Shown: piece after piece, positions 13,042-14,218 of the stretch | How the letters are laid out: each line of letters starts with the position of its first letter | How positions within the stretch are numbered: the first letter of the stretch is position 1 | Origin: Bacteroidales bacterium | Lineage (GTDB): Bacteria > Bacteroidota > Bacteroidia > Bacteroidales > P3 | Length of the DNA: 14,218 nucleotides | Direction of reading: 5' to 3' | Assembly (NCBI GenBank): GCA_900771365.1 | Contig: CAAGNU010000303.1 | Coordinates: 1-14,218, forward strand | Made by a program: the position numbers and the translations under genes | The notes under the pieces: model-generated | Seen by the model: only the letters and a program-made list of their open reading frames with translations | Told to the model about the DNA's origin: nothing | Databases searched by the model: none

Positions 13042-13599
13042 ATGGCGACTACTAAGATGAATAATACCGATTTCCATATTCTTCCACTTTCGTCAGACAA
13101 TCTCGGCGAGGTGCTGGAACTTGAGGCTGCGGTGATTGCCTCGCTGGAGCGTCCCGACCAGCTCCGCCGCAACACGCCCGAGATGTGGCGGGCCTGCCTT
13201 TCTGCGCCGCACACCGCCGTAGGTGCTAGGGTAGGAGAGAGGCTCGTGGCTCTCGCGGTGCTCTACCTTCCCGAGGCTGGCAGCGCGGAGGATCTCTCCT
13301 GTTGCCTGCAAGGGCTCGACGGCATCCTCTCCCCAGGCGTTCACAAGGCGGCAAACTACAAAATCTGCATCGTCCATCCTCACTTCCGAGGCCATGCCCT
13401 CCAGCAGCTTCTGGGGCGGCATCTCGAAGAGGCGGCCCTCCGCCAAGGGGTGCAGCTGCTCTGCTCCACCGTCTCGCCCCACAACCCCGCCAGCATCCGC
13501 AGCCTCCAACGCCTCGGCTACCGCTACAACCGCACCCTCGCCAAGTACGGCTTCGAGCGTGAGCTTTACTACAAGCTGCTCGCTGGCTCAAACCGATGA
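13042..13599 (+). CDS. GNAT-family N-acetyltransferase
   Basis: This 185-residue protein is probably a cytoplasmic acetyl-CoA-dependent N-acetyltransferase. The acetyl-CoA binding region is ICIVHPHFRGHALQQLLG (~108-125), with R116-G117-H118-A119 in the place of the R-G-x-G/A pyrophosphate loop and a long helix after it. STVSPHNPASIRSLQRLGY (~137-155) fits the later motif in which Asn and the SxxxxxxLGY pattern complete the fold. Substrate is not predictable. The start at 13042 is used here, but Met6 (13057) is a fair alternative because the recognisable fold begins at about residue 10. TATAAT at 13026-13031 sits too close to the first ATG for an ordinary leader, which slightly favours the second start if it is a real -10 box. 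The gene stands alone, separated from hutU by a terminator and the palindrome array. Confidence 0.82.
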   Translation: MATTKMNNTDFHILPLSSDNLGEVLELEAAVIASLERPDQLRRNTPEMWRACLSAPHTAVGARVGERLVALAVLYLPEAGSAEDLSCCLQGLDGILSPGVHKAANYKICIVHPHFRGHALQQLLGRHLEEAALRQGVQLLCSTVSPHNPASIRSLQRLGYRYNRTLAKYGFERELYYKLLAGSNR

Positions 13600-13946
13600 A
13601 GCCTCCGTCGGCTCTCGCGGCCTATGGCTTTCAGGGTTGGACATCGAGTGAACTCCTGTTTTTTGATTGTGAGATTTTGTTACTGTCATAGTATCAATGG
13701 ATTGTGCTGTATGTGTCATTATTATTCCGATTGCAAAGATACAGCCGAGGTGTGCGATATGAGTGCAGAGGGTGTTCTGCTTATGAATATTTTTTGTGTC
13801 GTTGCTGGCAGGAAGCCTAACTGTATGATATATCGAAAGCGTCGAAAGACCTCAACAGCCATTCTTGCTTGTTTTCAGATTTCTGTTGTGACGAATTTGC
13901 GTCCGTATCCAACACATCCCTTATCATTATAGAATTATTGTTGGCA

Positions 13947-13990
13947 TGAAGAAATGTCCAGCGGTCATTTCCTTTCTTCACATTTTTTAT
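13947..13990 (+). terminator. Possible terminator-like hairpin
   Basis: TGAAGAAA (13947-13954) is complementary to TTTCTTCA (13973-13980), and the inner GAAATG (13951-13956) to CATTTC (13966-13971); the two pairings compete partly. A CATTTTTTAT tract follows directly. The stem is AU-rich and bulged, and the nearest gene ends ~350 nt upstream, so the role is uncertain. Confidence 0.3.
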
Positions 13991-14017
13991 AGGCAACCTC
14001 TATAAATTCAATATGAA

Positions 14018-14036
14018 GAAAGTCCGGTGGACTTTC
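14018..14036 (+). other. Perfect 8-bp hairpin with a competing downstream pairing
   Basis: GAAAGTCC (14018-14025) and GGACTTTC (14029-14036) form a perfect stem with a three-base loop (GGT). The segment GTGGACTT (14027-14034) is also perfectly complementary to AAGTCCAC (14082-14089), so the two pairings exclude each other. This resembles an attenuator switch or a structured RNA, but no coding target is visible in the window. Confidence 0.4.
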
Positions 14037-14218
14037 GATAGCGAAGCGGAGAACATAAAGAATGCTAGTGGCATCCTGAGTAAGTCCACATATTCATAAG
14101 GGAAGTTCTATAAATTCAATTTTTGCGCAAGCCTTCGCTGCTTCGCAGCATAAGGACTGAAAGAAATTATCAGAAATTATTCAGAAATTAAATGTTTAAC
14201 AATAAATTAATGGTTAAT

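Larger units (their letters stand above)
13946..14120 (+). repeat. Two tandem hairpin modules, ATGAAGAAA...CTATAAATTCAAT
   Basis: Module A (13946-14012) and module B (14013-14120) both begin ATGAAGAAA, continue with a related GTCC/GG hairpin stretch, and end with CTATAAATTCAAT. B has an extra internal segment. Each contains a tiny open frame from its ATG (19 and 28 codons), which I do not claim to be genes. The end motif also resembles 12857-12876 after the hutU terminator. The pattern suggests a duplicated intergenic element. Confidence 0.55.
13600..14218. other. 619-nt region without a convincing gene
   Basis: After the acetyltransferase stop I find no reading frame with recognisable protein features. 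The 102-codon frame at 13624-13932 has a cysteine-rich, low-quality translation and no plausible family. The stretch contains a GCAAAGATAC word (13733-13742) of a kind I associate with Bacteroidales intergenic DNA, several hairpins between 13947 and 14155, two modules starting ATGAAGAAA and ending CTATAAATTCAAT (13946-14120), and an AT-rich right end with three phased AGAAATTA words. It may be a decayed mobile or repeat element, or the 5' region of a gene beyond the window. Confidence 0.6.

Noticed and set aside
13817..13927. 36-residue minus-strand frame (MIRDVLDTDANSS ... )
   Set aside because: The composition is protein-like, but it is short, has no recognised family and no promoter. It could be a fragment of a decayed gene, but this cannot be supported.
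13624..13932. 102-codon plus-strand frame
   Set aside because: It has unusual composition (many Cys), no recognisable domain, and no supporting context.

Overview
The window looks like a chromosomal segment of a Bacteroidales bacterium, most likely Prevotellaceae-like. The evidence is a PorZ homologue (a type IX secretion component confined to Bacteroidota), secreted proteins whose signal peptides end in Ser-Gln, gene starts without Shine-Dalgarno sequences, and the long ~666-residue form of urocanate hydratase. The genus cannot be fixed from the sequence alone. All supported genes lie on the + strand.

Positions 1-10686 read as one long, tightly packed gene string: a 5'-truncated gene with 45-bp tandem repeats (helical Lys/Ala/Glu stalk plus a C-terminal domain), gmk, mreC, mreD, porZ, recO, and two tandem paralogous subtilisin-like proteases. 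Three junctions are exact ATGA stop/start overlaps (mreC/mreD, porZ/recO, recO/protease 1), and the other gaps are 3-34 nt. The string mixes nucleotide metabolism, cell-shape control, type IX secretion, DNA repair and envelope proteolysis. hutU follows after 39 AT-rich nucleotides and ends at a hairpin region containing a good intrinsic terminator (12820-12850). No other histidine-degradation gene is present.

The most interesting part is the protease pair (5802-8315 and 8350-10686). Each has a signal peptide, an N-terminal propeptide-like domain and a complete Asp/His/Ser subtilase triad. Each then ends, not in a type IX sorting domain, but in about 200 residues that read as an eight-stranded outer-membrane beta-barrel finishing in a BAM-type beta-signal. 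This suggests membrane-tethered subtilases, possibly facing the periplasm, made from the same string as PorZ.

Beyond hutU the DNA becomes AT-rich and repeat-laden: a 61-bp near-palindrome, the terminator, an array of four ACGNNAATTNNCGT palindromes on a strict 21-bp grid, a GNAT acetyltransferase gene (13042-13599), and about 620 nt with no convincing gene but with hairpins and modular repeats (13946-14120).
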